Positions 24,766 through 33,555 of a stretch of DNA of 35,193 nucleotides are shown here, piece after piece. The number at the start of each line of letters is the position of its first letter. Position 1 is the first letter of the stretch. Origin of the DNA: an uncultured Megasphaera sp. (GTDB taxonomy: Bacteria; Bacillota; Negativicutes; Veillonellales; Megasphaeraceae); NCBI GenBank assembly GCA_934193515.1, contig CAKPVJ010000020.1, positions 1-35,193 on the forward strand, in the 5' to 3' direction. The notes below the pieces were generated by a model that searched no databases, was not told the DNA's origin, and worked only from the letters and a program-made list of their open reading frames with translations. A program made the translations under genes and the position numbers.

Positions 24766-27246
24766 TTGGAAAAATATATTCCACAGGAAATAGAAAAAAA
24801 ATGGCAGCACATTTGGGAAGAAAGCAAATGCGATTGCTGCCACGAAGACGATAAGAAACCGCCGTATTACGTATTGGAAATGTTCCCGTATCCGTCTGGC
24901 AATCTTCACATGGGCCATGTCCGCAACTATACGATCGGTGATGTCATTGCACGGTACCGCCGCATGAACGGCTACAACGTACTGCATCCGATGGGCTATG
25001 ATGCCTTTGGCATGCCGGCTGAAAATGCAGCTATCAAACACAACATTCCGCCAGCAGACTGGACGTTCAGCAACATTGCCAACATGACCCGCCAGCAGAA
25101 AGCCTTGGGCCTTTCCTATGACTGGGACCGTGAAGTCGCTACGTGCCACGAAAAATACTACGAATGGACGCAGTGGATTTTTGAACTGCTGTACAAACGG
25201 GGCCTGGCATATCGTAAAGAAGCCAAAGTCAACTGGTGTGAAAAATGCAATACCGTGTTGGCCAACGAACAGGTTATTGAAGGCAAATGCTGGCGCTGCG
25301 ATACGCCGGTTGTCAAAAAAGACCTCAAACAGTGGTTCTTTAAAATTACCGACTATGCAGACCGCCTGCTGGAAGATTTGAAACTGCTGCCGGGCTGGCC
25401 GGAACGCGTCAAAACGATGCAGAAAAACTGGATTGGCCGCAGTGAAGGCTTGGAATTCAGCTTTGACATTCCGTCATTACAGGAAAAAGTCGCCGTATAT
25501 ACGACACGTCCGGATACGATTTACGGCGTTACCTTTGTCGTATTGCCTCCAGAACATCCATTAGTAGACAAACTTCTTGAAAACAATCCGAAAAAAGAAG
25601 AATTAGAAGCGTTCTGCGAAAAAGTACGCAACACGAGCGATATCGAACGTACCAGCACCGAATCAGAAAAACTGGGCATGTATACAGGCGTGGACTGCAT
25701 TCATCCGCTGACAGGCAAACCGGTCCAAATCTGGATTACCAACTACGTCCTGTATGATTATGGTACCGGCGCCGTTATGGGTGTACCGACAGGGGACCAG
25801 CGTGACTGGATGTTCGCTACCAAATACAACATCCCCAAAATCATTACCCTGCAGCCAAAAGATCATGAACTGAAACTGGAAGAAATGGACCATGCCTATG
25901 AAGATAAAGACGGCGTTTTGGTCAATGCCGGACAGTTTACAGGAATGGAAATGCATAAAGCCATGAAAGCCATCATCGACTACATGGAAGAAAAAGGCTT
26001 GGGCAAACGCCGCGTCAACTACCGCCTGCGCGATTGGCTGATTTCACGGCAGCGGTACTGGGGCGCTCCGATTCCTATTATTTACTGCCCCAAATGCGGT
26101 GAACAGCTCGTTCCGGAAGACCAGCTGCCGGTAAAACTGCCGGAAGACGTTAAATTTACGGCCGGCGCTGTATCCCCGCTGGCAACCAGTGAAAAATTTG
26201 TTCACTGCACCTGCCCGAAATGCGGCGGTCCGGCAACGCGCGAAACCGATACGATTGATACCTTTGTCTGCTCGTCCTGGTATTTCCTGCGCTATACGGA
26301 TGCCCGCAATGATGAAAAAGCATGGGATCCCAAGAAAGCAAATCACTGGATGAATGTTGACCAATACATCGGCGGCATTGAACACGCTATTTTGCATCTG
26401 ATGTATTCCCGCTTCTTCATGAAAGTATTCTATGATGCCGGATTGGTTGACAACGTAGAACCGTTTGAACGCCTGCTGACGCAGGGCATGGTACTGCTTG
26501 ACGGCAGTAAGATGTCCAAATCGAAAGGCAACATCGTATCGCCGGAAGAAATTTTGGCCAAATACGGTGCCGATACGGGCCGTCTCTTCATTCTCTTTGC
26601 CGCACCGCCGGAACGTGACTTGGCTTGGTCTGACCAAGGCGTAGAAGGGTCCTATCGTTTCTTGAATCGTGTATGGCGCATTGTCCATCAGTATTTGGAC
26701 ATGGCAAAAGACGGCGAAGAAGGCCGCGACTATACAGAAGCCGAAAAAGAACTCCGCATGCAGGAATACAAAGCCATTACCAAAGTTACGGATGACATCA
26801 AAGGGGTAGACGGCAACTACGCATTCAATACAGCTGTCAGCTCCATCATGGAATTTGTCAATGCCATGTATGCCTATGCAGGCAGCCAGAAGACGATTCG
26901 CAAAGATGTCGCCGTAGAAGCCAACCAAAACCTGATTAAACTGCTGGCACCGTTTACGCCGCACATTACAGAAGAACTGTGGCAGATTTGCGGTTTTGCA
27001 GGCAGCGTTCATACACAGGAATGGCCGAAAGTCGATGAATCCGCGCTGGTAGTCGATGAAATCGAACTGCCGGTACAGATTAACGGCAAAGTCCGCGACC
27101 GCATTACCGTACCGGTAGAAATCGATGCTGCGGCATTAAAAGAAAAGGTATTGGCACTGCCGCATATTCAAGAATTGACAGCTGGCAAGAACATTGTAAA
27201 ATTCATTGCGATACCAAAGAAAATCATCAACATTGTTGTCAAATAA
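24766..27246 (+). CDS. leuS: Leucyl-tRNA synthetase
   Basis: This 826-residue class I synthetase charges tRNA-Leu. The HIGH motif appears as HMGH in PSGNLHMGHVRNY at about residue 46, and KMSKS occurs in DGSKMSKSKGN at about residue 580. Between them lie the CP1 editing domain (TTRPDTIYGVTF) and a zinc-finger-like CPKCGEQ…CTCPKCGG segment at about residues 444–487. The C-terminal anticodon-binding domain ends normally. The start is TTG, with AGGAGG nine bases upstream. It is full length and looks fully functional. A terminator separates it from the Nudix gene. Confidence 0.98.
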   Translation: MEKYIPQEIEKKWQHIWEESKCDCCHEDDKKPPYYVLEMFPYPSGNLHMGHVRNYTIGDVIARYRRMNGYNVLHPMGYDAFGMPAENAAIKHNIPPADWTFSNIANMTRQQKALGLSYDWDREVATCHEKYYEWTQWIFELLYKRGLAYRKEAKVNWCEKCNTVLANEQVIEGKCWRCDTPVVKKDLKQWFFKITDYADRLLEDLKLLPGWPERVKTMQKNWIGRSEGLEFSFDIPSLQEKVAVYTTRPDTIYGVTFVVLPPEHPLVDKLLENNPKKEELEAFCEKVRNTSDIERTSTESEKLGMYTGVDCIHPLTGKPVQIWITNYVLYDYGTGAVMGVPTGDQRDWMFATKYNIPKIITLQPKDHELKLEEMDHAYEDKDGVLVNAGQFTGMEMHKAMKAIIDYMEEKGLGKRRVNYRLRDWLISRQRYWGAPIPIIYCPKCGEQLVPEDQLPVKLPEDVKFTAGAVSPLATSEKFVHCTCPKCGGPATRETDTIDTFVCSSWYFLRYTDARNDEKAWDPKKANHWMNVDQYIGGIEHAILHLMYSRFFMKVFYDAGLVDNVEPFERLLTQGMVLLDGSKMSKSKGNIVSPEEILAKYGADTGRLFILFAAPPERDLAWSDQGVEGSYRFLNRVWRIVHQYLDMAKDGEEGRDYTEAEKELRMQEYKAITKVTDDIKGVDGNYAFNTAVSSIMEFVNAMYAYAGSQKTIRKDVAVEANQNLIKLLAPFTPHITEELWQICGFAGSVHTQEWPKVDESALVVDEIELPVQINGKVRDRITVPVEIDAAALKEKVLALPHIQELTAGKNIVKFIAIPKKIINIVVK

Positions 27247-27279
27247 AACAAAAAATACTGTTACGCTAAAAACAGTATC

Positions 27280-27317
27280 AAAAGGGGGTTGCCGTTTCGT
27301 GCGGCAGCCCTTTTTTC
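27280..27317 (+). terminator. Terminator after leuS
   Basis: AAAAGGGGGTTGCCG and CGGCAGCCCTTTTTT form a strong stem with T-run. A second, weaker hairpin (ATACTGTT/AACAGTAT) lies just before it. Confidence 0.85.
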
Positions 27318-27340
27318 ATAGAAAGAAGGAGAAGCATACG

Positions 27341-27943
27341 ATGAGAGAATATACACCATGGCCGCCGCGTCAAGTACGGCAAAACCGCTGCATGAATACG
27401 ACGCCCTGCGCGGTGATTGTGCCGCTTATCCAAAAAAACGGCGAGGAACACCTTGTGTTTGAAGTGCGAAGCAGCAAACTGAACTGGCAGCCAGGAGACA
27501 TTTGCTTTCCCGGCGGAAAAATTGAGTCCGGCGACGCCAATGCGTTGGAAGCGGCTCAGCGTGAATTGACGGAAGAATTAGGCGTTGTTCGTGAGCAAAT
27601 TCACATACTTGGCCCGCTGGATTATGTAGAATCGCCTGTAGGTGTGACCGTCTGGCCGTTTGCCGCCTACATAGATACACCGCAGTTTACGATTAGCCGC
27701 GGAGAAATAGACCATATTTTTACCGTGCCCGTTGCTTGGTTTACGACCCATAAGCCGCAGGTCTGCCAAATCGAAATGGCGACCCGGCCGGCTCCGGGGT
27801 TTCCGCAAGGGCTGTCTATATCGGGGCAGACCCAGTGGAAACAGCGCAAAAACTACAATGTATTGATTTATGCGTACCAAAATTATAAAATTTGGGGAAT
27901 TACAGCGCATATCCTTGACAACTTCATGTCCATTCGTCTATAA
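27341..27943 (+). CDS. Nudix hydrolase, CoA-pyrophosphatase-like
   Basis: This 200-residue protein resembles the NudL/YeaB group, which cleaves CoA and acyl-CoA to phosphopantetheine and 3',5'-ADP. The region around FPGGKIESGDANALEA with RELTEELG (about residues 52–77) is the Nudix box with its metal-binding glutamates and a preceding CoA-type context. The ATG has AAGGAG 10 bases upstream. An upstream in-frame extension into the leuS terminator is not used. CoA turnover would suit a CoA-ester fermenter, but the substrate is inferred from family only. Confidence 0.85.
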   Translation: MREYTPWPPRQVRQNRCMNTTPCAVIVPLIQKNGEEHLVFEVRSSKLNWQPGDICFPGGKIESGDANALEAAQRELTEELGVVREQIHILGPLDYVESPVGVTVWPFAAYIDTPQFTISRGEIDHIFTVPVAWFTTHKPQVCQIEMATRPAPGFPQGLSISGQTQWKQRKNYNVLIYAYQNYKIWGITAHILDNFMSIRL

Positions 27944-28204
27944 TACAAACATAAGCTTTCCTTAATTTTTGTATCAAATATAGTTCGTCATACGCAAAGT
28001 TTTGACAGAGCAAATATGGCACATAAAACAATTTTTATATGATTCTTCAAATTACAATTAAATAGTATTTTTTTGCTCGCATGCAAAATCATAAATACGC
28101 CGCATTTGTCAAGGAAAAAATTAAACTAGACCTAAAAAGCTTCAACATAAGAGTTTCCATTACAAAAAGGCATTGCATACTTAACTGTTCCTGTGGTTTT
28201 GCTA

Positions 28205-28233
28205 TTGATTTACCATGTGAAAAGTTGTACAAT
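28205..28233 (+). promoter_or_regulatory. Promoter of bcd–etfB–etfA
   Basis: TTGATT, 17 bases, TACAAT. A GTGTATA/TATACAC hairpin (28255–28281) follows in the leader of about 90 bases. The 27944–28330 gap otherwise shows no credible gene. Confidence 0.6.
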
Positions 28234-28330
28234 GCTAATGTAAGCAAAAAGGTTGTGTATATATGCCCAAGCAGTATACACTGCACGGGAAATGTTACCG
28301 TCACACTACATTAAGGAGAGTGGAAGAATC

Positions 28331-29482
28331 ATGAATTTTAACTTGACAGAAGTACAACAGGATTTCGTAAATTTGGCTAAAGACTTTGGCGTAAACAAAT
28401 TGGCTCCGACAATCACAGAACGTGACCATCAGGGCGTTTTCGATCGTGCACTCGTAGATGAAATGCTCAGCTTAGGCTTTGCAGGCGCTTATTTTGAAGA
28501 AAAATACGGCGGCATCGGCGAAGACGGCGGCGACGTTTTGAGCTATATCCTCGCTGTTGAAGAATTGGCTAAATATGATGCTGGTATGTCCATCACATTG
28601 TCTGCAAGTGTATCTCTCTGCGCTAACCCGATTTGGCAGTTTGGTACAGACGAACAGAAAGACAAATACCTTACACCGTTGGTTGAAGGCACAAAACTCG
28701 GCGCATTCGGCTTAACAGAACCGAACGCTGGTACTGATGCTTCCGGTCAGCAGACTGTTGCAGTAAAAGATGCTGATGGCAACTACATCCTCAATGGTTC
28801 CAAAATGTTTATCACAAACGCTGGCGAAGCTGATATCTACATCGTATTCGCTATGACAGATAAGAGCCAGGGTACTAAAGGCATCAGCGCATTCATCCTT
28901 GAAAAAGGCATGGAAGGCTTCACATTCGGCAAAAAAGAAGATAAATTGGGCATCCATACTTCCCAGACAATGGAATTAGTATTCCAGGACGTAAAAGTTC
29001 CGAAAGAAAACCTCCTCGGTCAGGAAGGCAAAGGCTTCAAGATTGCTATGATGACTTTGGACGGCGGCCGTATCGGCGTTGCTGCTCAGGCTCTCGGCAT
29101 TGCAGAAGCTGCATTGAACGATGCTGTTGAATACTCCAAACAGCGTGTACAGTTCGGCAGACCTCTTTGCAAATTCCAGTCCATCTCCTTCAAATTAGCT
29201 GATATGAAGATGAAGATTGAAGCTGCTCGTAACCTCGTTTACAAAGCTGCATTCAAAAAACAGGAAGGCCAGCCTTTCACTGTTGACGCAGCTATTGCTA
29301 AACGTGTTGCATCTGATGTAGCTATGGAAGTTACAACAGAAGCTGTTCAGATTTATGGCGGCTATGGCTACAGCGAAGAATATCCGGTTGCACGTCATAT
29401 GCGTGACGCTAAGATCACTCAGATTTATGAAGGCACCAACGAAGTACAGCTCATGGTAACAGGCGGCGCTTTATTGCGGTAA
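28331..29482 (+). CDS. bcd: Butyryl-CoA dehydrogenase
   Basis: This 383-residue FAD enzyme interconverts crotonyl-CoA and butyryl-CoA. Acyl-CoA dehydrogenase features are clear: AFGLTEPNAGTDASG at about residues 127–141 for substrate/FAD contact, the FITNAGEADIYIVFA strand, and the C-terminal IYEGTNEVQLM. The latter places the catalytic base at Glu367, as in the Megasphaera elsdenii enzyme. The ATG at 28331 begins MNFNLTEVQQDF, and AAGGAG precedes it by about 12 bases; upstream in-frame extension is not used. With EtfAB it can form the electron-bifurcating complex that couples crotonyl-CoA reduction by NADH to ferredoxin reduction. Codon choice (GCT, GTT, AAA-rich) suggests high expression. 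Confidence 0.97.
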   Translation: MNFNLTEVQQDFVNLAKDFGVNKLAPTITERDHQGVFDRALVDEMLSLGFAGAYFEEKYGGIGEDGGDVLSYILAVEELAKYDAGMSITLSASVSLCANPIWQFGTDEQKDKYLTPLVEGTKLGAFGLTEPNAGTDASGQQTVAVKDADGNYILNGSKMFITNAGEADIYIVFAMTDKSQGTKGISAFILEKGMEGFTFGKKEDKLGIHTSQTMELVFQDVKVPKENLLGQEGKGFKIAMMTLDGGRIGVAAQALGIAEAALNDAVEYSKQRVQFGRPLCKFQSISFKLADMKMKIEAARNLVYKAAFKKQEGQPFTVDAAIAKRVASDVAMEVTTEAVQIYGGYGYSEEYPVARHMRDAKITQIYEGTNEVQLMVTGGALLR

Positions 29483-29503
29483 GTAATTTAGTTTAGGATG
29501 CGG

Positions 29504-29532
29504 GCATGGCCTTTGAAAAATTAAGGCCATGC
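29504..29532 (+). promoter_or_regulatory. Intercistronic hairpin between bcd and etfB
   Basis: The perfect arms GCATGGCCTT and AAGGCCATGC enclose nine bases. The T-run that follows is displaced by about 20 bases, so this is not a standard terminator. It may stabilise the bcd mRNA end or tune etfBA output. Confidence 0.75.
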
Positions 29533-29573
29533 TTGTTGAATAAAAAGTACTTTTTTTTAGGAGGCAAACGTAA

Positions 29574-30386
29574 ATGGAAATATTGGTATGTGTCAAACAA
29601 GTTCCGGACACAGCAGAAGTTAAGATTGATCCCGTAAAACATACCGTCATTCGTGCTGGTGTTCCTAACATTTTCAACCCCTTTGACCAGAACGCTTTGG
29701 AAGCTGCTCTTCAGTTGAAGGACGCTGATAAGGAAGTAAAAGTAACATTACTTTCTATGGGCCCAGATCAGGCAAAAGATGTATTAAAAGAAGGTTTGGC
29801 TATGGGTGCTGACGATGCATATCTGTTATCTGACAGAAAACTCGGCGGTTCCGATACATTGGCTACCGGCTACGCATTAGCACAGGGCATCAAAAAAGTC
29901 GCAGCAGAAAAAGGCATCGAACAGTTCGATATCATCCTCTGCGGCAAACAGGCTATCGATGGCGATACAGCACAGGTTGGCCCGCAGATCGCTTGCGAAC
30001 TCGGCATTCCTCAGATTACATATGCCCGCGACCTCAAAGTTGAAGGCAATAAAGTAACTGTACAGCAGGAAAACGAAGAAGGTTACATCGTAACAGAAGC
30101 TCAGTTCCCTGTTTTGATTACAGCCGTTAAAGACTTGAACGAACCGCGTTTCCCGACTATTCGTGGTACAATGAAAGCAAAACGTCGCGAAATCCCAACG
30201 TTGGATGCAGCTGCTATCGAAGCTGACGACGCTCAAATCGGTTTGAACGGTTCCCCGACAAAAGTTCGTAAAATTTTCACACCGGCTCAGAGAAGCGGCG
30301 GCTTGGTACTCAAAGTCGAAGATGACAATGCTCAGGCACTCGTTGATCAGGTCGTAGAAAAATTGTCCGAAGCGAAAATTCTTTAA
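29574..30386 (+). CDS. etfB: Electron-transfer flavoprotein beta subunit
   Basis: This 270-residue protein opens MEILVCVKQVPDTAEVKIDP, the standard EtfB N-terminus. It contains ILCGKQAIDGDTAQVGPQIA at about residues 122–141, the conserved nucleotide-binding segment. In bifurcating Etfs this subunit takes electrons from NADH and holds one FAD. GGAGG precedes the ATG by 8 bases, and etfA begins 20 bases after its stop. The bcd–etfB–etfA order matches the operon of butyrate producers. Confidence 0.97.
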   Translation: MEILVCVKQVPDTAEVKIDPVKHTVIRAGVPNIFNPFDQNALEAALQLKDADKEVKVTLLSMGPDQAKDVLKEGLAMGADDAYLLSDRKLGGSDTLATGYALAQGIKKVAAEKGIEQFDIILCGKQAIDGDTAQVGPQIACELGIPQITYARDLKVEGNKVTVQQENEEGYIVTEAQFPVLITAVKDLNEPRFPTIRGTMKAKRREIPTLDAAAIEADDAQIGLNGSPTKVRKIFTPAQRSGGLVLKVEDDNAQALVDQVVEKLSEAKIL

Positions 30387-30406
30387 TTTAAGGAGGAACA
30401 GTGAAA

Positions 30407-31423
30407 ATGGATTTAGCAGAATACAAAGGCATTTATGTAATTGCTGAACAGTTTGAAGGCAAATTACGTGATGTATCTTTCGAATTGTTGGGCCAGGCCC
30501 GCGTTTTAGCTGATACCATCGGTGATGAAGTAGGTGCTGTCCTGATTGGTAAAGACGTAAAACCGTTAGCACAGGAACTTATCGCTCATGGTGCTCATAA
30601 AGTATATGTATATGATGATGCTCAGTTGGAACATTACAACACAACAGCATATGCAAAAGTATTGGTTGATTTCTTCAACAAACAGAAACCTAACGTTTAC
30701 CTCGTAGGTGCAACAAACATTGGCCGTGACCTCGGTCCTCGCGTTGCAAACATGCTTAAAACTGGTTTGACAGCTGACTGCACACAGCTCGGCGTTGATG
30801 ATGACAAAAAAACTATCGTTTGGACTCGTCCGGCTTTGGGCGGCAACATCATGGCTGAAATCATCTGCCCGGACAACCGTCCGCAGATGGGTACAGTTCG
30901 TCCGCACGTATTCAAAAAACCGGAAGCTGACGCTAGTGCACAGGGCGAAGTTATCGATATGAAAGCTGATCTCACAGATGCAGATTTCATGACGAAATTC
31001 GTTGAACTCATCAAATTGGGTGACGGCGGTGTTAAAATCGAAGACGCTGACGCTATCGTTGCTGGCGGTCGTGGCATCAACGGTGAAGAACCGTTCAAAA
31101 CTGGCATCTTGAAAGAATTGGCAGACGTACTCGGTGGTGCTGTTGGCGCTTCCCGTGCTGCTGTTGATGCTGGCTGGATCGATGCTCTCCATCAGGTTGG
31201 CCAGACTGGTAAAACAGTTGCTCCGAAAATCTATGTTGCCTGCGCTATCTCCGGTGCTATTCAGCACTTGGCTGGTATGACTGGCTCTGACTGCATTATC
31301 GCTATCAACAAAGATGAAGATGCTCCTATCTTCAAAGTTTGCGATTACGGTATTGTTGGTGACGTATTCGACGTATTGCCGAAACTCACAGAAGCAGTAA
31401 AAAAAGCAAAAGGCTTGGCTTAA
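30407..31423 (+). CDS. etfA: Electron-transfer flavoprotein alpha subunit
   Basis: This 338-residue protein has an N-terminal nucleotide-fold half and a C-terminal FAD domain. The family signature VAGGRGINGEEPF (about residues 223–235) and GQTGKTVAPKIYVACAISGA with HLAGM (about 265–289) line the FAD site. A GTG two codons upstream is possible, but the ATG gives MDLAEYKGIYVIAEQ, the N-terminus known for the M. elsdenii protein, at good distance from AGGAGG. It pairs with EtfB and passes electrons to Bcd. A terminator follows within about 20 bases. Confidence 0.97.
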   Translation: MDLAEYKGIYVIAEQFEGKLRDVSFELLGQARVLADTIGDEVGAVLIGKDVKPLAQELIAHGAHKVYVYDDAQLEHYNTTAYAKVLVDFFNKQKPNVYLVGATNIGRDLGPRVANMLKTGLTADCTQLGVDDDKKTIVWTRPALGGNIMAEIICPDNRPQMGTVRPHVFKKPEADASAQGEVIDMKADLTDADFMTKFVELIKLGDGGVKIEDADAIVAGGRGINGEEPFKTGILKELADVLGGAVGASRAAVDAGWIDALHQVGQTGKTVAPKIYVACAISGAIQHLAGMTGSDCIIAINKDEDAPIFKVCDYGIVGDVFDVLPKLTEAVKKAKGLA

Positions 31424-31444
31424 TAGCTATTTGAACAGTATAAA

Positions 31445-31479
31445 AGAAAGGGACTATCGAAAGATAGTTCCTTTTTTTT
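31445..31479 (+). terminator. Terminator of the bcd–etf operon
   Basis: AAAGGGACTATC, tetraloop GAAA, GATAGTTCCTTT, then T-run, 21 bases after the etfA stop. Confidence 0.9.
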
Positions 31480-31482
31480 ATA

Positions 31483-31543
31483 CTATAATGTTGAGATGTT
31501 GTAGATATCTGTATTCACAAGACTCATTACTTTATAAACGTTG
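31483..31543 (-). other. Short open tail left of the IS; possible cas9 3' end
   Basis: The minus strand abutting the IS left end reads open for about 19 codons (…INVYKVMSLVNTDIYNIST) to a TAG at 31483–31485. The place and strand would suit the last codons of the disrupted cas9, but the stretch is too short to recognise. Confidence 0.2.
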
Positions 31544-32728
31544 ATTGTAAAATGAAGTTGGACATCTGAATAAAAAAGCCCATGGCAGGATCTTTTTTGG
31601 TAGAATATAAATCGCCAAACCTATAATTTACAAAGGAGACCTATACCATGGACAATTCTTATTCTACCATATCTTCCCATGTGAAAGGTAGTCATCTTTC
31701 ATATGAAGACCGCATACTCATTCAGATTCGTCTCAAAAGCCGCTGCTCTATCCGGGCAATTGCACGTGAAATCGGCTGTTCACCCAGTACCGTTTCCAAT
31801 GAAATATCTCGTGGTTCTGTGGCGTTGTATCATGGCCGCGTTACCTGCTATAAAGCATCTGTCGGTCAGCAAACCTATGAGAACCACAGAAAGAACAGTT
31901 GCCGGCATTATGAGTATCTGAGCAAATCCGCATTTCTGGATTATGTGTTCAAGCATTTTACAGAAGATGGCTGGTCTCTAGATGCCTGTGTAGGCCGAGC
32001 CCTCTTAGCGGGTTCGTTTACCCAAGAACAGGTTGTTTGCACCAAAACGCTGTACCACTATGTTGATCTTGGCCTTTTACGCATCAAAAATTATACCCTG
32101 CCTGAAAAATTGAAACGTAAGACTAAGAAGCATAGATCTCACATGAATAAGAAAAAATTGGGACGCAGCATTGAGGATCGTCCCAAAGAAATCGAATCCC
32201 GTGAGGAATTTGGGCATTGGGAATGCGATCTTGTATTAGGTTCCAAACCCAGGGATGACCAGGTCCTTCTTACCTTTGCTGAACGTAAAAGCCGTGAATT
32301 TCTGATAGTTCCTATTGCTGACAAGACAGCAGCGTGTGTCATGGCAGCAATGAAACAGATGCAGGAGGTCTACAGTGAACACTTCAGTGAGGTATTTAAA
32401 ACCATTACAACGGATAATGGCTCTGAATTCGCAGCTCTTGCAGAACTAGAAAAGATGGCTGATATACTTATCTACTATGCGTATCCGTATACCTCTTGTG
32501 ATAAAGGTACCGTAGAACGGCATAATGGACTGATCAGGAGATTCATTCCCAAGGGAAAACGGATAGATGACTTTACAAGTCAACAGATTGCGAATGTAGA
32601 AATTTGGTGTAACTGTCTTCCCAGAAAAATTCTTGGCTATAGAACCCCAGATGAAATCTTCGAGGAAGAACTTGATCGAATTTACCAAATTACTGCCTAG
32701 TGGAAGGTGTCCAACTTGTTATTGCAAT
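31544..32728 (+). mobile_element. IS30-family insertion sequence
   Basis: About 1185 bases carry one transposase gene between imperfect inverted ends of about 24 bases: 31544–31567 and 32705–32728, sharing ATTG…AAGTTGGACA and matching at about 19 of 24 positions. Ends are set by where the match fades, so each may be off by a few bases. No flanking target duplication is evident, which suggests a deletion after insertion. The right end abuts the broken cas9. Confidence 0.8.
31648..32700 (+). CDS. IS30-family transposase
   Basis: This 350-residue DDE transposase has an N-terminal helix-turn-helix (SIRAIAREIGCSPSTVSNEI, about residues 34–53) that binds the inverted ends. The catalytic core has Asp194 in HWECDLV, Asp256 in TTDNGSEF and Glu290 in GTVERHNG. 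The 33-residue gap between the second Asp and Glu is the IS30 spacing. The ORF is intact, so the element may still be active. AAAGGAGA precedes the ATG by 10 bases. It is transcribed toward the cas9 remnant, which lies on the opposite strand. Confidence 0.93.
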   Translation: MDNSYSTISSHVKGSHLSYEDRILIQIRLKSRCSIRAIAREIGCSPSTVSNEISRGSVALYHGRVTCYKASVGQQTYENHRKNSCRHYEYLSKSAFLDYVFKHFTEDGWSLDACVGRALLAGSFTQEQVVCTKTLYHYVDLGLLRIKNYTLPEKLKRKTKKHRSHMNKKKLGRSIEDRPKEIESREEFGHWECDLVLGSKPRDDQVLLTFAERKSREFLIVPIADKTAACVMAAMKQMQEVYSEHFSEVFKTITTDNGSEFAALAELEKMADILIYYAYPYTSCDKGTVERHNGLIRRFIPKGKRIDDFTSQQIANVEIWCNCLPRKILGYRTPDEIFEEELDRIYQITA

Positions 32729-33510
32729 TTAGACATTTTTTTCAAATGCACAATTACCAATCATTTTTTCAATTTGGTTTCCACTATATGGGCTATTACC
32801 ACCCGGCCCTTCATCAAAATTTCGTTGTGCAAAAAAAATGGAAAGATATTCGTCCTCTAACGATGGTGTAGCAAAAGATTGTCCCAAATCTCTTTGAATA
32901 CAAAACAGCGTCCGTATTTCATCGGTCAGCATACGTCGACTGACTGTAAATGTATAAGATTCTCCTTTATTTCGCTTAGCATTCGCAAATTTTGTATCAC
33001 TATACAACATATCTCCAACCGTTCGATATGCTTTTAATAATTCTTAATTTTCTTTAACGGTTTGTAATATTACTCCTTCGTCACCAGAAGCAATAATAGA
33101 TTTACGATTAGATTTGAATCCCCGATGTTTACCAAAAAAATTAAAAGTCTAGCCCATTCCTTTGAAGTTACAGCTCTATCCAGTGCTTCATGGCGTAATG
33201 TATAGATGTCCTTCATATCTCCACAATTATCATACAATATTTTCATATCGGATGGCGTTATAATTTGATTCCGAAGCAGATACCTGCGAATTCGGTATAA
33301 GCGAAAGCGCCGCCGACGGGTTCGTCGTCTACTACTACGGGCTACTCTCCGCGGAGCAGCTAATGATTCCCTGGTCTTCGGAATTTCTGCTCTCTCAAAA
33401 ATTCGTGAGTTCAGGTCTACAATACGAATTGGTTCATCCTGTATGTTCAATTCTAAAACAGCCCAACCAACAGACGTTATACCAATATCTAATCCCAACA
33501 CATAATGCAT
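32729..33510 (-). pseudogene. cas9: Truncated, frameshifted type II Cas9 (5' part)
   Basis: The first codons give YVLGLDIGITSVGWAVLE, the RuvC-I motif with catalytic Asp8. The arginine-rich bridge helix follows at about residues 48–80 (APRRVARSSRRRTRRRRFR). Near 33131–33141 the frame shifts by loss of one base, perhaps in a T7 run. The next frame resumes the conserved KHRGFKSNRKS stretch, then meets an in-frame TAA at 33044–33046. It continues as YSDTKFANAKRNKGESYTF and FDEGPGGNSPYSGNQIEKMI, a Cas9 recognition-lobe region. Sequence stops at the IS30 end. So only about 260 of roughly 1,000 or more residues remain, with no HNH domain. The nuclease is dead. Fragment style suggests subtype II-C or II-A-like; not certain. 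Confidence 0.92.
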
Positions 33511-33555
33511 AGCCCGTCACCCCTGATCTATTATTTGAATATAAAATAGTCCGTA

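Noticed and set aside
28081..28314. Cysteine-containing 77-codon plus-strand ORF before bcd
   Set aside because: It spans the bcd promoter and leader hairpin, has no Shine-Dalgarno site and resembles nothing I know.
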